Assembly (NCBI GenBank): GCA_900315225.1
Contig: OMYM01000091.1
Coordinates: forward strand, 1-46,001
From: an uncultured Erysipelotrichaceae bacterium
Lineage (GTDB): Bacteria > Bacillota_I > Bacilli_A > Erysipelotrichales > Erysipelotrichaceae
Direction of reading: 5' to 3'
DNA: 46,001 bases
In this document: piece by piece, positions 6,978 to 15,672 of the stretch
How positions within the stretch are numbered: position 1 is the stretch's first letter
Layout: each line of letters begins with the position of its first letter
Notes under the pieces: model-generated
Databases searched by the model: none
The model's input: only the letters and a program-made list of their open reading frames with translations
Told to the model about the DNA's origin: nothing
Made by a program: the position numbers and the translations under genes

Positions 6978-8340
6978 ATTGTTGCAGGTTGCCTTGGATC
7001 AAGCGCAATTGTCCGGCAATCCGCATTCTCGCATCAAGCCTTCTTGTATCTACGCCTAGTTCATTCAACCTGTCAATGCCCTCCGCAAGGATCTGCTCCT
7101 CATTGAGGTAGTCGCGCAAAGCATGGAACGCCAGTCCATACGATTCGTACAATACGACTGTCAGAAAACCATTTTCCCTTGCCTTGTCATACGACATAAT
7201 GGCTTCCTTGTAGTCTTCCGCAAGCCTTGCCCTTTCGCCTTCCCTGAAATAGCCAAAGCCTTCCCGATACCCTTTGTTCAAGTTGTTCAGGTTGCGCACT
7301 CTTGCCAAGGGAACCCTGACGCCAATCGGCGTAGGCATAACCACTGGCTTTGCTTGGGAAGCCGCCTCCACAATCGGGCGTTGCACCTGGCGTGCCTCAA
7401 AGATCGGCTCTGGCTGAACCTCCTCAGGCTCTGGCTCTGGTTCCTCCATCATGACCGGGGCGCTTTGCACTGGCTCGGAAACAGGCTGCAGAATCTCAGG
7501 CTGCTCTTGCGGAATAGGAGAAGGACTTAGGGACTGAGCCATCTCCATTTCCTGCTCTTCCGTCAGTTTTGGGAAACCCTCCATCACTTCGTCAATCACC
7601 GATTCCTGGTATGGATTCTGCTTTGCTCCCGCAAAATCAGGGAACACCTCATCCTCAGGCGCGGCCACTGCGGTGATGTTTTCCATATCCTGCATGAGGG
7701 CGCACAAGATACGTCCTGTCGTCTCGGCGTTGGCGGCGCTGTCTTTCTGCGCATCCCTGCTAATGCCAAGGACATCCGCAACTGAATCCATCGATTCCAT
7801 GTTTGCCTGTAGCTTTACATCCTTGCATACCTGCTGTATATCGACATAATCGATTTCGCCGTCATACCCGTTGCGCATCAATGCTTCTGTCAGAAAACCC
7901 ATCTGGTAGGAAGCGTTGTATCCCACCATGATTGTGTAGCGATCAAGGGCATCACCCAAAAGACCAACAAACTCATCCAGCACCTCCGCTTCGCTTGGAG
8001 CTTTCGCCAAGTCAGAGGAAGTAATCCCAGTAGGAGATTTGTAACTTCGCGGCATTTTCTTGCCGATGTTGATGAGTTGGTCGTAATGTTCTACCGGCAT
8101 GCCGTTTTCAAACAAAACCGCGCCAATCTCCACAATATTGTCCTTATAAGGATAAAAACCAGTTGTCTCTATGTCGAACGCTATAAAGCGCTGCGACAAG
8201 TCAAAGACCACATCGTTGTCCAGAACCAATGGATATGTCGTCACGTTCCCCCTTTTCACGGAAGAACGCATAGGCTTCTGTTGATCCGCTGCATTTCCGA
8301 ATTTCATTTCGTTGTCGTTTTTCTTGAATAGTCCAAACAT
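6976..8340 (-). CDS. DnaQ-like exonuclease-fold protein with degenerate active site
   Basis: The 454-residue product begins at an ATG preceded by GAGGTGATAGGGGG. Residues about 50-220 are a DEDD exonuclease fold like PolC or epsilon: FDIETTGFYP keeps the motif I Asp and Glu. Motif II, normally HNASFDMGFL, reads YNASYQMGFL, so its Asp is Gln. In motif III the expected His and Asp are replaced (KDSAANAETT). Two of four metal-binding acids and the general base are therefore missing, and nuclease activity is doubtful. Residues about 230-340 are a Pro/Glu/Gln-rich linker. The last 100 residues are helical and TPR-like (GEYFREGERARLAEDYKEA-type). It may bind 3' ends or recruit partners instead of cutting. 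Confidence 0.82.
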   Translation of the reverse strand: MFGLFKKNDNEMKFGNAADQQKPMRSSVKRGNVTTYPLVLDNDVVFDLSQRFIAFDIETTGFYPYKDNIVEIGAVLFENGMPVEHYDQLINIGKKMPRSYKSPTGITSSDLAKAPSEAEVLDEFVGLLGDALDRYTIMVGYNASYQMGFLTEALMRNGYDGEIDYVDIQQVCKDVKLQANMESMDSVADVLGISRDAQKDSAANAETTGRILCALMQDMENITAVAAPEDEVFPDFAGAKQNPYQESVIDEVMEGFPKLTEEQEMEMAQSLSPSPIPQEQPEILQPVSEPVQSAPVMMEEPEPEPEEVQPEPIFEARQVQRPIVEAASQAKPVVMPTPIGVRVPLARVRNLNNLNKGYREGFGYFREGERARLAEDYKEAIMSYDKARENGFLTVVLYESYGLAFHALRDYLNEEQILAEGIDRLNELGVDTRRLDARMRIAGQLRLIQGNLQQ

Positions 8341-8406
8341 CCCCCTATCACCTCAATTCATTTCCTTGTCAAGCCAATGACGTTCAGTCAATGATTTGAC
8401 ACCCCT

Positions 8407-8433
8407 ATTGTAGCATCAAAAAAAGCTTGTCAA
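8407..8433 (-). promoter_or_regulatory. Promoter of the DnaQ-fold gene
   Basis: Minus strand: TTGACA (8428-8433), 15-bp spacer, TACAAT (8407-8412) preceded by TGC, an extended -10. The expected start near 8399 gives a 60-nt leader. Confidence 0.55.
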
Positions 8434-8522
8434 AAGCCAGAAGAATAATTTCAATCGTTCTTCCTCATTTTTTGCGCGATTTTTTGCATTGTTGAAAATC
8501 CAACCATTTTTCATAGCGCGTA

Positions 8523-8537
8523 CATTTAATTTAAATG
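8523..8537. repeat. Short AT-rich palindrome in the divergent intergenic region
   Basis: CATTTAA-T-TTAAATG is a perfect 15-bp palindrome, flanked by GCGC on both sides. It lies in the 8341-8696 gap between the DnaQ-fold gene and the PP2C gene and could be a protein binding site. Nothing else except promoters is seen in this gap. Confidence 0.3.
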
Positions 8538-8684
8538 TTGCGCACGCTCAAAAGCTTGCGCTTTATACTGGAATGATCAAATATCCGGAACAGATTTCTA
8601 CAAGGTTTCCGCATATAACTGCGGACACACACCATGCCAGACAGTCTGACCAGATGGGCTTAGCCAATGCATCCCAATGTGTTA

Positions 8685-8690
8685 TATAAT
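8685..8690 (+). promoter_or_regulatory. -10 box of a probable leaderless PP2C transcript
   Basis: TATAAT ends 6 nt before the ATG at 8697, so transcription would start at or next to the A of the start codon. There is no ribosome binding site. The -35 region is poor. Confidence 0.5.
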
Positions 8691-8696
8691 CATATC

Positions 8697-9506
8697 ATGG
8701 AACACAATACCGTCATTCAAATACATGTGGCTACCCACAAGGGAACAAAGCCTTTTAACCAAGACTGCGCTGGCTATCAATGCGGCGAAGGCCGCCGTTT
8801 TCTCTTTGGCGATGCGGATGCTTCAAGCATCACCGTCCACGATACCGATGAGGGATGCCTTGTCGTCGTATCCGATGGCGTTTCATCTTTCCCGCATTCC
8901 GACATCGCTGCCGAGACGATTGTCAAGGACATTATTTCCTATTTTCCTGCGTTCCATTCCAAGAACATCTCGCTGATCAAGGAAAGCATCGTCAACGCCG
9001 ATAAAAAAGCCACTTCCCTTGCCTTTGACCACATCGGCAGCAAACTTGCGACAACCATGTCCGCCTTGTATCTCAACCGGCGCAAATTTGTCATGGCAAA
9101 TGTCGGCGATTCTCCCATCTACCGCATTCGCAACAACAAGATCGCCCTGTTGTCATATCCCGACACTTTGTACCAGAAAAAGCTTTCCGAAGGCATCGAC
9201 CCCAACGAAATCGACCCTGGCGATCATCACATCCTCATGCAGTCGATGGGTCACCATCGCGATAAATCCCCTGTGCATCCCCATGTGCGCAAGGATTCCA
9301 TCGAGCCCGATGACATCTACATCGTCATGACCGACTGGTGCTACAACCCAAAATGGACGAAAGACATTGTGCTGGAATGCCTCCAAGACCCTATGGTCGC
9401 CAACCCCGCCGAAGAGAGCATACAACGCATCCAAGCCCTTTTGTCGTCCAATGATTATATCGACAATTGCTCGCTTGCCATAATTTACCAAAAAAAATCA
9501 TCGTAG
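8697..9506 (+). CDS. PP2C-family protein serine/threonine phosphatase
   Basis: The 269-residue product has the PP2C metal motifs in order: FNQDCAGY (RxxNxD type), VVSDGVSS (DGxG equivalent), ANVGDSPIYRI (GDSR equivalent) and NDYIDNCSLAII (final DN). These Asp residues bind two Mn/Mg ions that hydrolyse phosphoserine and phosphothreonine. It is all soluble. The start at 8697 is favoured because a TATAAT ends six bases before it; an ATG 10 codons upstream has neither a binding site nor room for a promoter. Variable positions in the DG and GDS motifs place it among the divergent PP2Cs often found with defence or stress clusters. No partner kinase is seen in the window. Confidence 0.88.
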   Translation: MEHNTVIQIHVATHKGTKPFNQDCAGYQCGEGRRFLFGDADASSITVHDTDEGCLVVVSDGVSSFPHSDIAAETIVKDIISYFPAFHSKNISLIKESIVNADKKATSLAFDHIGSKLATTMSALYLNRRKFVMANVGDSPIYRIRNNKIALLSYPDTLYQKKLSEGIDPNEIDPGDHHILMQSMGHHRDKSPVHPHVRKDSIEPDDIYIVMTDWCYNPKWTKDIVLECLQDPMVANPAEESIQRIQALLSSNDYIDNCSLAIIYQKKSS

Positions 9507-9508
9507 GA

Positions 9509-9538
9509 TTGTTTTCTTTTGCTCAATTCATATATAAT
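9509..9538 (+). promoter_or_regulatory. bioY promoter
   Basis: TTGTTT (9509-9514), 18-bp spacer, TATAAT (9533-9538). The -10 box runs into the left arm of the BirA-type operator, so repressor binding would block polymerase. Confidence 0.7.
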
Positions 9539-9583
9539 AGCCTCCGTAAACCAAATTACATAATCCGGTTTACGGAGGCTATT
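9536..9583 (+). promoter_or_regulatory. BirA-type operator and RNA hairpin upstream of bioY
   Basis: Perfect 17-bp arms AATAGCCTCCGTAAACC and GGTTTACGGAGGCTATT are separated by 14 nt. The inner GTAAACC-N14-GGTTTAC fits the dyad recognised by biotinylated BirA in Firmicutes (TTGTAACC-N14/15-GGTTACAA type). The right arm also contains the GGAGG ribosome binding site of bioY, which would be buried if the RNA folds. The site therefore could act twice, as a DNA operator and as a leader hairpin; the RNA role is inference. Confidence 0.8.
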
Positions 9584-9584
9584 T

Positions 9585-10115
9585 ATGCATACAGAACAAA
9601 TGACACGCGTGGCATTGATGACAGCGCTTCTCGCCGCTACAGCGCCCCTTTCCATCCCCTTGGCAAGCGAAGTACCGCTCTCTCTTGCTACATTGATGGT
9701 CATGTTGGCAGGCGTCTTGCTTGGTCCAAAAGATGGCGCTGCTTGCGTTGTATTCTACCTATTGCTTGGCAGCGTGGGAATTCCCGTATTCGCCAACTAC
9801 ACCAGCGGCATCGCCATCTTGCTTGGGGTTACCGGCGGGTTTCTCCTCGGCTACATCCCACTGGCATTCTTCAGTGGATTCTTTTGCGCAGGCAAGAAAA
9901 CCATTCCCATGATGATCATGGGAATGGCGCTAGGAAATATCATATTGTATGTTTCCGGAACGCTTTGGTTCATGTTCTTTGCCCGCATGTCCCTATGGTC
10001 TTCCCTATTGGCATGCGTCTTTCCTTTTTTGCCAGGGGATTGCCTGAAGATCGCCGCCGCATGCGCCATTGCCATGCGCCTATCCCCAGTCCTTGACCGA
10101 CACTTCGCCCGATGA
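9585..10115 (+). CDS. bioY: BioY, biotin transporter substrate-binding membrane protein
   Basis: The 176-residue product is a six-helix membrane protein typical of BioY, the S component of the ECF-type biotin transporter. Family marks seen are MTALLAATAPLSIPL near the N-terminus, the loop LLGPKDGAACVVFYLLLGSVGIPVF, then GGFLLGY and the ending FLPGDCLKIAAA. The energising EcfA/EcfT parts are not in the window and may be shared. Its GGAGG site lies inside the operator hairpin. The 3' end overlaps the convergent birA by 36 nt. Confidence 0.96.
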   Translation: MHTEQMTRVALMTALLAATAPLSIPLASEVPLSLATLMVMLAGVLLGPKDGAACVVFYLLLGSVGIPVFANYTSGIAILLGVTGGFLLGYIPLAFFSGFFCAGKKTIPMMIMGMALGNIILYVSGTLWFMFFARMSLWSSLLACVFPFLPGDCLKIAAACAIAMRLSPVLDRHFAR

Positions 10116-11039
10116 GAGAGCTACTTGCGTTCCATCCATATTCCTTACCAACAGGTTGCCCTCTTCATTGATACCCACGGCAATGCCTTCCATGGCATTG
10201 CCGTTTTTCTCGTATCGGATCTGCTTGCCAACGAGCAATGATTCCCTGCGGTATATCTCCAATAGCATCGGATCTTCCAAACGGTGCGTCCAATAATCGA
10301 TTCTATCATACAACACGCCCGCCAGCTTATTGCGGGAAAGATCGTCAACGCCAAGCGAACCCGCGATATCCTTGATTTCCTCGGGAAAGGAAGAAGTCTT
10401 GATGTTGATTCCCACGCCGACAATAACCCAATCCACCATGTGTGTCTCAAGGTCTTGCGTTGCTTCGCAAAGAATGCCTGCGACCTTCGCCTTGTCGATA
10501 AAGATATCGTTGACCCACTTGATTTTTGGCGAAAGCCCTGTGCAAATGGCAATCGCCTGTTGACAAGCGACAGCCGCCGCAATGGTTGTCTTGAGCACCG
10601 CCTGGGCAGGCTTTTGAACCCGCAAAAGATACGTCGCATACAAACCCGTGCCCGAAGGGGAATAGAACGAATGCCCCTGCCTTCCCCTGCCTGCGCTTTG
10701 GCTGTTTGCGACAATGAACGTCCCATCCCTTGCCTCTCCCGCCGCAAGCTTTCTGCCATACGTATTCGTGGAATCGATCTCATCGAACAACAAAATCGCA
10801 AAGTCATTTCTCCCTGCCGCTTCATAGATCGACTCTTTTCGCAATATATCGTTTCTTCGGGAATACACATACCCTTTGCCTGGAACGGATTCGATCTCAA
10901 ACCCATCTTCCTTCAAAGACCCAATCGCCTTCCATACCGCCGCCCTGCTCACATGGAACATTTTCGCCAATTCCTCACCCGAGGACACCACGTCTGGATG
11001 ATTGTCAAAATACCCCAGCAACATTTCTTTCAACGCCAT
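10080..11039 (-). CDS. birA: BirA, biotin-protein ligase and biotin repressor
   Basis: The 319-residue product has an N-terminal winged helix (GEELAKMFHVSRAAVWKAIG, about residues 21-45) that binds DNA, then the ligase domain with GRGRQGHSFYSP (biotinyl-AMP loop), KWVNDIFID and a C-terminal SH3-like domain. It attaches biotin to acetyl-CoA/pyruvate carboxylase carrier domains and, when loaded with biotinyl-AMP, dimerises on operators. The matching dyad lies 0.5 kb away before bioY, so regulator and target are adjacent. AAGGAGAG precedes the ATG. It is convergent with bioY and overlaps its end. Confidence 0.97.
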   Translation of the reverse strand: MALKEMLLGYFDNHPDVVSSGEELAKMFHVSRAAVWKAIGSLKEDGFEIESVPGKGYVYSRRNDILRKESIYEAAGRNDFAILLFDEIDSTNTYGRKLAAGEARDGTFIVANSQSAGRGRQGHSFYSPSGTGLYATYLLRVQKPAQAVLKTTIAAAVACQQAIAICTGLSPKIKWVNDIFIDKAKVAGILCEATQDLETHMVDWVIVGVGINIKTSSFPEEIKDIAGSLGVDDLSRNKLAGVLYDRIDYWTHRLEDPMLLEIYRRESLLVGKQIRYEKNGNAMEGIAVGINEEGNLLVRNMDGTQVALSSGEVSVKDWG

Positions 11040-11056
11040 AATACTCTCCTTATGAT

Positions 11057-11078
11057 AAAAGGGCTCAATAGCCCTTTT
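11057..11078 (-). terminator. Terminator of the helicase-like gene
   Basis: AAAAGGGCT-CAAT-AGCCCTTTT hairpin at the stop codon of the 1267-residue gene, followed on the minus strand by TTTTAT. It lies 18 nt before the birA start and should limit read-through into birA. Confidence 0.65.
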
Positions 11079-14000
11079 ATCTTCTTTTCTTCAGCTTCGA
11101 CCCTTGGTTCATTGTAACAATGCGCTCCCCCAGGTCCTCGGCCTTGAACATCAATCCCTCGCTCAGTATCTCGCGGGGATTCTTTCCCTGGAACATGGAG
11201 TCCTTGAACATAAGACGACACAATTCCTCCACCAATTCAAAGGAAACCGGTTCACTTGCGCAGCACAAATTCCTGATTTCCGCTGCACGCGATAGTTTCT
11301 CGAGGAACCCATCCCATTCCTGAAGATTCCCCGTTCTCTTTGCCAAGCTTTCCTTGTTATGCTTCAGAAGTTTCTCCAGTGTTCCAATCATGTAATTGTC
11401 ATCCTTGCTGTCGATGATCTCGATGGAACGGTTGCCATGCCTGAACACCGTGTGCGGATATGTCTGCTTCAGCCTTGCCACAAAACACCTGCGCATCTGC
11501 TCTTCTAATGCGCAAGACAACAACGCCCCGCATATGGATGCGTCCATCTCCTCATTGCGATATGGCTCCAGCAAATCCATCAGCCGAACACCGCATATTA
11601 GATTGTCCTTGAGTTTCTGCGGATATCTTTGTATCTCCGCCATGGATTCATAGCCCAGCTCTTCCACCTTTGCCTGCTCTAGAGGCATTTCCATGGCTCC
11701 AAGGGAAGCCTTGATGTCCATGACCCACGCATCTGTCGCAATCTCGCTGTCCTCCACGCCAAGGTGATCGGCGTCATGGACAATGAAACTGTCCCCAGTG
11801 GGAAGAACCGCAAGAATCCCATTGCGTGTCTTTTCATCCAGGTTCTCGCGCTGCAGCTGGCTCAACAAATAGGCATTTAGCACATGCCACATCTTTTCCA
11901 TTGGCTCGCATGCCTTCCAGCACTGTATGTCGCCAACGACATACAGCGCCTTGCCCGCCAAGGAAGCCATGGCGCTTACAACCTTTGCGTCGATTGACTT
12001 GATTGCTGAATCATCCTGTCCATCGCACCCAAGCACGGCAACGACATAGGCTGCCCCAGAGCCAACGTAAGTGCTCATGTCCACGATGCGCTGCATCGTG
12101 TATTCCTGCACAATATTGGACTCTGGATGTTCCTGCATATACTGCGCAAGACTCTTTTTCAAACTTTCGACAACCGAGGCAAACGGGGAAACGACAAGAA
12201 TATCAGGGCGAATGGTCTTGGCAAACGCATTCTCCAAAAGCACAAGGGTTGCTTCCTCTTGTTCCTTGACCACATGCCCATCCTTTGCGCCAACCGTTTG
12301 GATCCAGCGGGAACAACCATTGGCTTCATCCACCACGTCCAATTCACTAGTTGCCTTGATCAGTCTTCCCTCATAAGAGACTTCGTTGATAATCTCAAAC
12401 ATCGGCGATACGCCATGACGCGAAACAACCAAAGGACTGCCGATATGCCTATCTCCAAGCAAGGATGACTCTCCCGTCATGCGCGAGGCAAATCCCGCGA
12501 CAGTCGCACTGTCATCGAGATATTCCCCCGAAATCTTTCCCGTCCACATCTGGCGCATAAACCCTTCGCCATGTCCATCGTTCCTACCCTCATCGCCAAA
12601 GACAAGCATGCTGTTGGAACGCAACAAGCCACCAAGCGCCATGTATGGCTGCGCATTGTATCCATCCATGACGATGAACTTGCCAAAGACCTTGTCGCCC
12701 TTGCCAATGGGGAACAACGTCCCGATACTGGAAAGCGGCACACACGCCACCGGCAGTGTCAAGAACAGCATCTCAGGCGCAACAACACCTGGCTTGTCGT
12801 GCATTGTCTCCAGGTTCTTGCGCAGATATCTGCTGGAAAGAACAAAATACTTGTTCAAACGCAAGGCCAATCCCAATAGAATCATTCTCTCATAGTCGAA
12901 TCTCTTCGAAATCCATGGCGTGCAACCATGGGCTTGCGCTCTTTTTGTCTCATCCTCACCAAACAAATCCGCAAGTATCGCGGGCTGTCCACCCACATAC
13001 TTGTCCAGCCCTCTGTCATGCTTGCGCAAAATGTCCTTCACGGCATCGCAAGCATCCAAAAGCCTTCTTTGTCGACCAAAGATATCGCGCATCGTTGCGA
13101 TTTCTTTCTCCACGCCAGGGATGAAAGACTCGATCTCGCTGCACTTGGCTTGCGCCTCTTGCGCCTTGGCAAGACATTCCTCGCGCTTTCTTACCGCTTC
13201 ATCATATTCGCTTCGACGCAAAAGCTTTGTCTTGAAGTTAATCGACCCAAGCATGTCCTCTGCTTCTTCCATGTATGACTTGGCGAGGTTTCTTTGCGCC
13301 ACCACCTGTTGCATGTAGTCTTCTTTTTGCGCCTCAAACCCGGCAATGACATCCCTTGCCTTTGTCCGCGCCCCGGAAAGTTCCTTTTCCAAGGCTCTGC
13401 ATATATCAAGAAGCGAGCCCATCCGCACCTTTTCCGGCAGATACTCGCGGCAGTTTCTCACCAGCTCGCCAATCTTGTCCTGTTCCCCGCGCAAAGCATC
13501 GCGCATGCCCGCAACCCTATAGTATTGCTTGACAAACGCATTCCTTGCATTTGTGTACATTGCGTCATAGTCGATATCCGAAGCCTCGTTATTCGCCAAT
13601 ACCGCAGAAACATGCCTTTGCAAGTCCACCTTGTCCTTCAGGAAAGCTCCCAAAGGCATCTCTCCCTGGAACAAGCCCCTGATCTTCTCGCCATAGCCCT
13701 CGTCGTCCTCGTCATCCAAATGCATAGCGCTTAGCGCCATGACGATTTCTTTCAAAGATGTTTCCGACAGCGAAGAGACAACAATGGCATAATCTCCCAG
13801 GTCACTCCTGCGCAACGCATGGATTCCATTGGTCACCCGATCTTCAAATGCATCGTCCGCGTGCTCGTGGCGCGTCAAGACCCTTGCCTTCTTCACAACA
13901 AAATCCGCCACAATCTCCTGCACAATCTCCGCCTTGCCCGTTCCATACGGTGCATTGACAGCGAAAACCGCATTCCTCGCGCCGCTTCGAAGCGCCCCCG

Positions 14001-14880
14001 ACAAGGCAATCATATCCATCAAAGGCAATCCATCGCCGCTTGGCCACTTCCCCATTGCGATATTCTTGCTGGAAAAAAGATCATGGAAAACATCGTATCT
14101 TTCATCAAAATCCATTTCCCCAAGGATATCGCGGGAAACATCAGCCTCCCCCATGGGCGCACGGATATAGTCGTTGACGTGATAATTCAGCCGCGTTCCT
14201 TCCCTTGGCTTGAGAAGATACGCAATATCCTCCCCAAAACCTTGGTCGCCTAGCCCGGGAAACGGGCCAGGCACATCGTCCAGAGTGGACAGCACACACG
14301 AAACCCTATCATGGTAATGCTCATCTTGCTCCGCGAGCATGTCGTACAACTTGCTCAATTGCGCCATATCGACAGGATCATTGCTAAAGAAACGCCTCTC
14401 CATGTTGCGCATATCCGATAGATATGATTTTACGTTGAACGCCGACGAGCCAATCTCCGCATCATCCTCCAGGCGGATAGTCGCATATATTACCGGCGCA
14501 AGACGATATGTGCCCGCGATGAACTTATGCGATTCATCGAGTTGAAAACTCATCAAGGCAATCGTCACTTTCGAGTCATCGGAAAAACCCATGTTCTCGC
14601 TTGCATTCCCAAGCTTTCCCGCAAGCATGCTAATGCACCAGTCCCTATCGACAGAACCGAGAAAAACAGTCGTTTTCCGCGCCGAGAGAACCTCTTCCTG
14701 CAACTTATCGTCCAAAAGTACAAGAAGGTCATCTTCCCCATGCAACTGCGCTTCCACGACGCACCAGCCATCCCCTAGCGCGTCATCCGAGCCAGGAAAC
14801 GATCCAACGTGCATGAAATCCAGCGCCTGCCAATATCCCAGCACGATTTCGTTGCTTGCCTTGTTCCTTTTCTCGCTCAT
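11077..14880 (-). CDS. Large SF1-helicase-like protein with all helicase motifs degenerate (pseudohelicase)
   Basis: The 1267-residue product starts at 14880 behind GGAGG. It follows the plan of large SF1 (AAA_11/AAA_12) helicases: GKWPSGDGLPL and a P-loop region near residue 308, a long coiled coil (about 500-650), motif II near 738 and motif VI near 973. Each motif is altered. The P-loop reads APYGTGKA (canonical GPPGTGKT), Walker B reads MDGYNAQ (canonical DEAGQ), motif III reads GDEGR (canonical GDPxQ), and the arginine-bearing VTRAK reads SLAGK. ATP hydrolysis is therefore unlikely. The C-terminal helical region has AAEIRNLCCA, weakly like a HEPN-type motif lacking its His. No membrane segment. 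Probably a structural or sensor scaffold; its exact role is unknown. A promoter -10 lies at 14905. Confidence 0.75.
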   Translation of the reverse strand: MSEKRNKASNEIVLGYWQALDFMHVGSFPGSDDALGDGWCVVEAQLHGEDDLLVLLDDKLQEEVLSARKTTVFLGSVDRDWCISMLAGKLGNASENMGFSDDSKVTIALMSFQLDESHKFIAGTYRLAPVIYATIRLEDDAEIGSSAFNVKSYLSDMRNMERRFFSNDPVDMAQLSKLYDMLAEQDEHYHDRVSCVLSTLDDVPGPFPGLGDQGFGEDIAYLLKPREGTRLNYHVNDYIRAPMGEADVSRDILGEMDFDERYDVFHDLFSSKNIAMGKWPSGDGLPLMDMIALSGALRSGARNAVFAVNAPYGTGKAEIVQEIVADFVVKKARVLTRHEHADDAFEDRVTNGIHALRRSDLGDYAIVVSSLSETSLKEIVMALSAMHLDDEDDEGYGEKIRGLFQGEMPLGAFLKDKVDLQRHVSAVLANNEASDIDYDAMYTNARNAFVKQYYRVAGMRDALRGEQDKIGELVRNCREYLPEKVRMGSLLDICRALEKELSGARTKARDVIAGFEAQKEDYMQQVVAQRNLAKSYMEEAEDMLGSINFKTKLLRRSEYDEAVRKREECLAKAQEAQAKCSEIESFIPGVEKEIATMRDIFGRQRRLLDACDAVKDILRKHDRGLDKYVGGQPAILADLFGEDETKRAQAHGCTPWISKRFDYERMILLGLALRLNKYFVLSSRYLRKNLETMHDKPGVVAPEMLFLTLPVACVPLSSIGTLFPIGKGDKVFGKFIVMDGYNAQPYMALGGLLRSNSMLVFGDEGRNDGHGEGFMRQMWTGKISGEYLDDSATVAGFASRMTGESSLLGDRHIGSPLVVSRHGVSPMFEIINEVSYEGRLIKATSELDVVDEANGCSRWIQTVGAKDGHVVKEQEEATLVLLENAFAKTIRPDILVVSPFASVVESLKKSLAQYMQEHPESNIVQEYTMQRIVDMSTYVGSGAAYVVAVLGCDGQDDSAIKSIDAKVVSAMASLAGKALYVVGDIQCWKACEPMEKMWHVLNAYLLSQLQRENLDEKTRNGILAVLPTGDSFIVHDADHLGVEDSEIATDAWVMDIKASLGAMEMPLEQAKVEELGYESMAEIQRYPQKLKDNLICGVRLMDLLEPYRNEEMDASICGALLSCALEEQMRRCFVARLKQTYPHTVFRHGNRSIEIIDSKDDNYMIGTLEKLLKHNKESLAKRTGNLQEWDGFLEKLSRAAEIRNLCCASEPVSFELVEELCRLMFKDSMFQGKNPREILSEGLMFKAEDLGERIVTMNQGSKLKKRR

Positions 14881-14904
14881 ATCATCACCTCCAACATCCT
14901 TTAT

Positions 14905-14910
14905 TATACA
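14905..14910 (-). promoter_or_regulatory. -10 box of the pseudohelicase gene
   Basis: Minus-strand TATAAT about 24 nt before the ATG at 14880, with a GGAGG site between. No clear -35 at 16-18 bp. Confidence 0.45.
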
Positions 14911-14996
14911 AGATTCACGCCGGCAAAATCCATTATCACCCATTATTCTATGATTGAAATCACAAAATGATTTAATGAAAACTTAAGAACAAAGAA

Positions 14997-15024
14997 TTGA
15001 CCGCTGGTCAAAAAGGCCTATAAT
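14997..15024 (+). promoter_or_regulatory. Promoter with operator-like dyad before the zinc-ribbon gene
   Basis: TTGACC (14997-15002), 16-bp spacer, TATAAT (15019-15024). The -35 is half of a perfect dyad TTGACC-GCT-GGTCAA (14997-15011), the size and place of a classical repressor site. The expected start near 15031 falls on the ribosome binding site, so the leader is very short. Confidence 0.6.
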
Positions 15025-15044
15025 GATCATGGAGGTACATGAAT

Positions 15045-15671
15045 ATGGAGCTGAACAAAACCTATCGAATCCCAGAAGGCACATCCGTGCAATCAACCGC
15101 ATATGCGCTGGCTGAATTCCTCGATCTTGAAAAGAATCTCACGACCCAGACAAGCCGTACAAAGAAAGGCTATCTCGTGGAATGCATTGGCGACAATGGA
15201 GCAGAATGGACAAAATACATCGGAGCCGATTCCCGTGTATCCATTGATTTCTCCCAATATGGCGAAGAACTCGAAGTCACCGTGACCATCGAGAAATGGA
15301 AGGAAAAAGCCGCCATGGCCGCCGCAGGCGCCATCTTCTTCCATCCCCTCGTGATATCCTCTTCCATCGGGTTTGTAAGACAACTTGCCGTGACAACGGA
15401 TATCTTCCGTTTTGTGGAAGATCACCTTGGCGTCAAACCTATTTCCAACATTCCCGAACCCACTCCAGAACCCGAGCCAGAACCGCTCAGGACAATGCCG
15501 CAATTCAGGACTATCTGCCCATCTTGCCACACCGAAAACAAGGAGGGTTCCCACTTCTGCCGCACTTGTGGCAAGAGCCTGCAAGAACCAGAACACTGCC
15601 CGGCATGCGGCAGCGAACTGGATGGCGACGAGGCTTTCTGCACAAACTGCGGAGCAAAGATCACACGCTGA
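15045..15671 (+). CDS. Double zinc-ribbon protein, 208 aa
   Basis: GGAGG lies 9 nt before the ATG at 15045 and only 3 nt before an ATG at 15039, so the later one is preferred. The N-terminal 130 residues form an unrecognised alpha/beta domain ending in a moderately hydrophobic Ala-rich helix (AAMAAAGAIFFHPLV). A Pro/Glu linker (EPTPEPEPEP) follows. The C-terminus has two treble-clef zinc ribbons: CPSC...CRTC and CPAC...CTNC, with spacing CxxC-N12-CxxC. Such proteins often act as adaptors in the membrane or cytosol; the function here is unknown. The dyad over its promoter suggests specific regulation. Confidence 0.75.
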   Translation: MELNKTYRIPEGTSVQSTAYALAEFLDLEKNLTTQTSRTKKGYLVECIGDNGAEWTKYIGADSRVSIDFSQYGEELEVTVTIEKWKEKAAMAAAGAIFFHPLVISSSIGFVRQLAVTTDIFRFVEDHLGVKPISNIPEPTPEPEPEPLRTMPQFRTICPSCHTENKEGSHFCRTCGKSLQEPEHCPACGSELDGDEAFCTNCGAKITR

Positions 15672-15672
15672 C

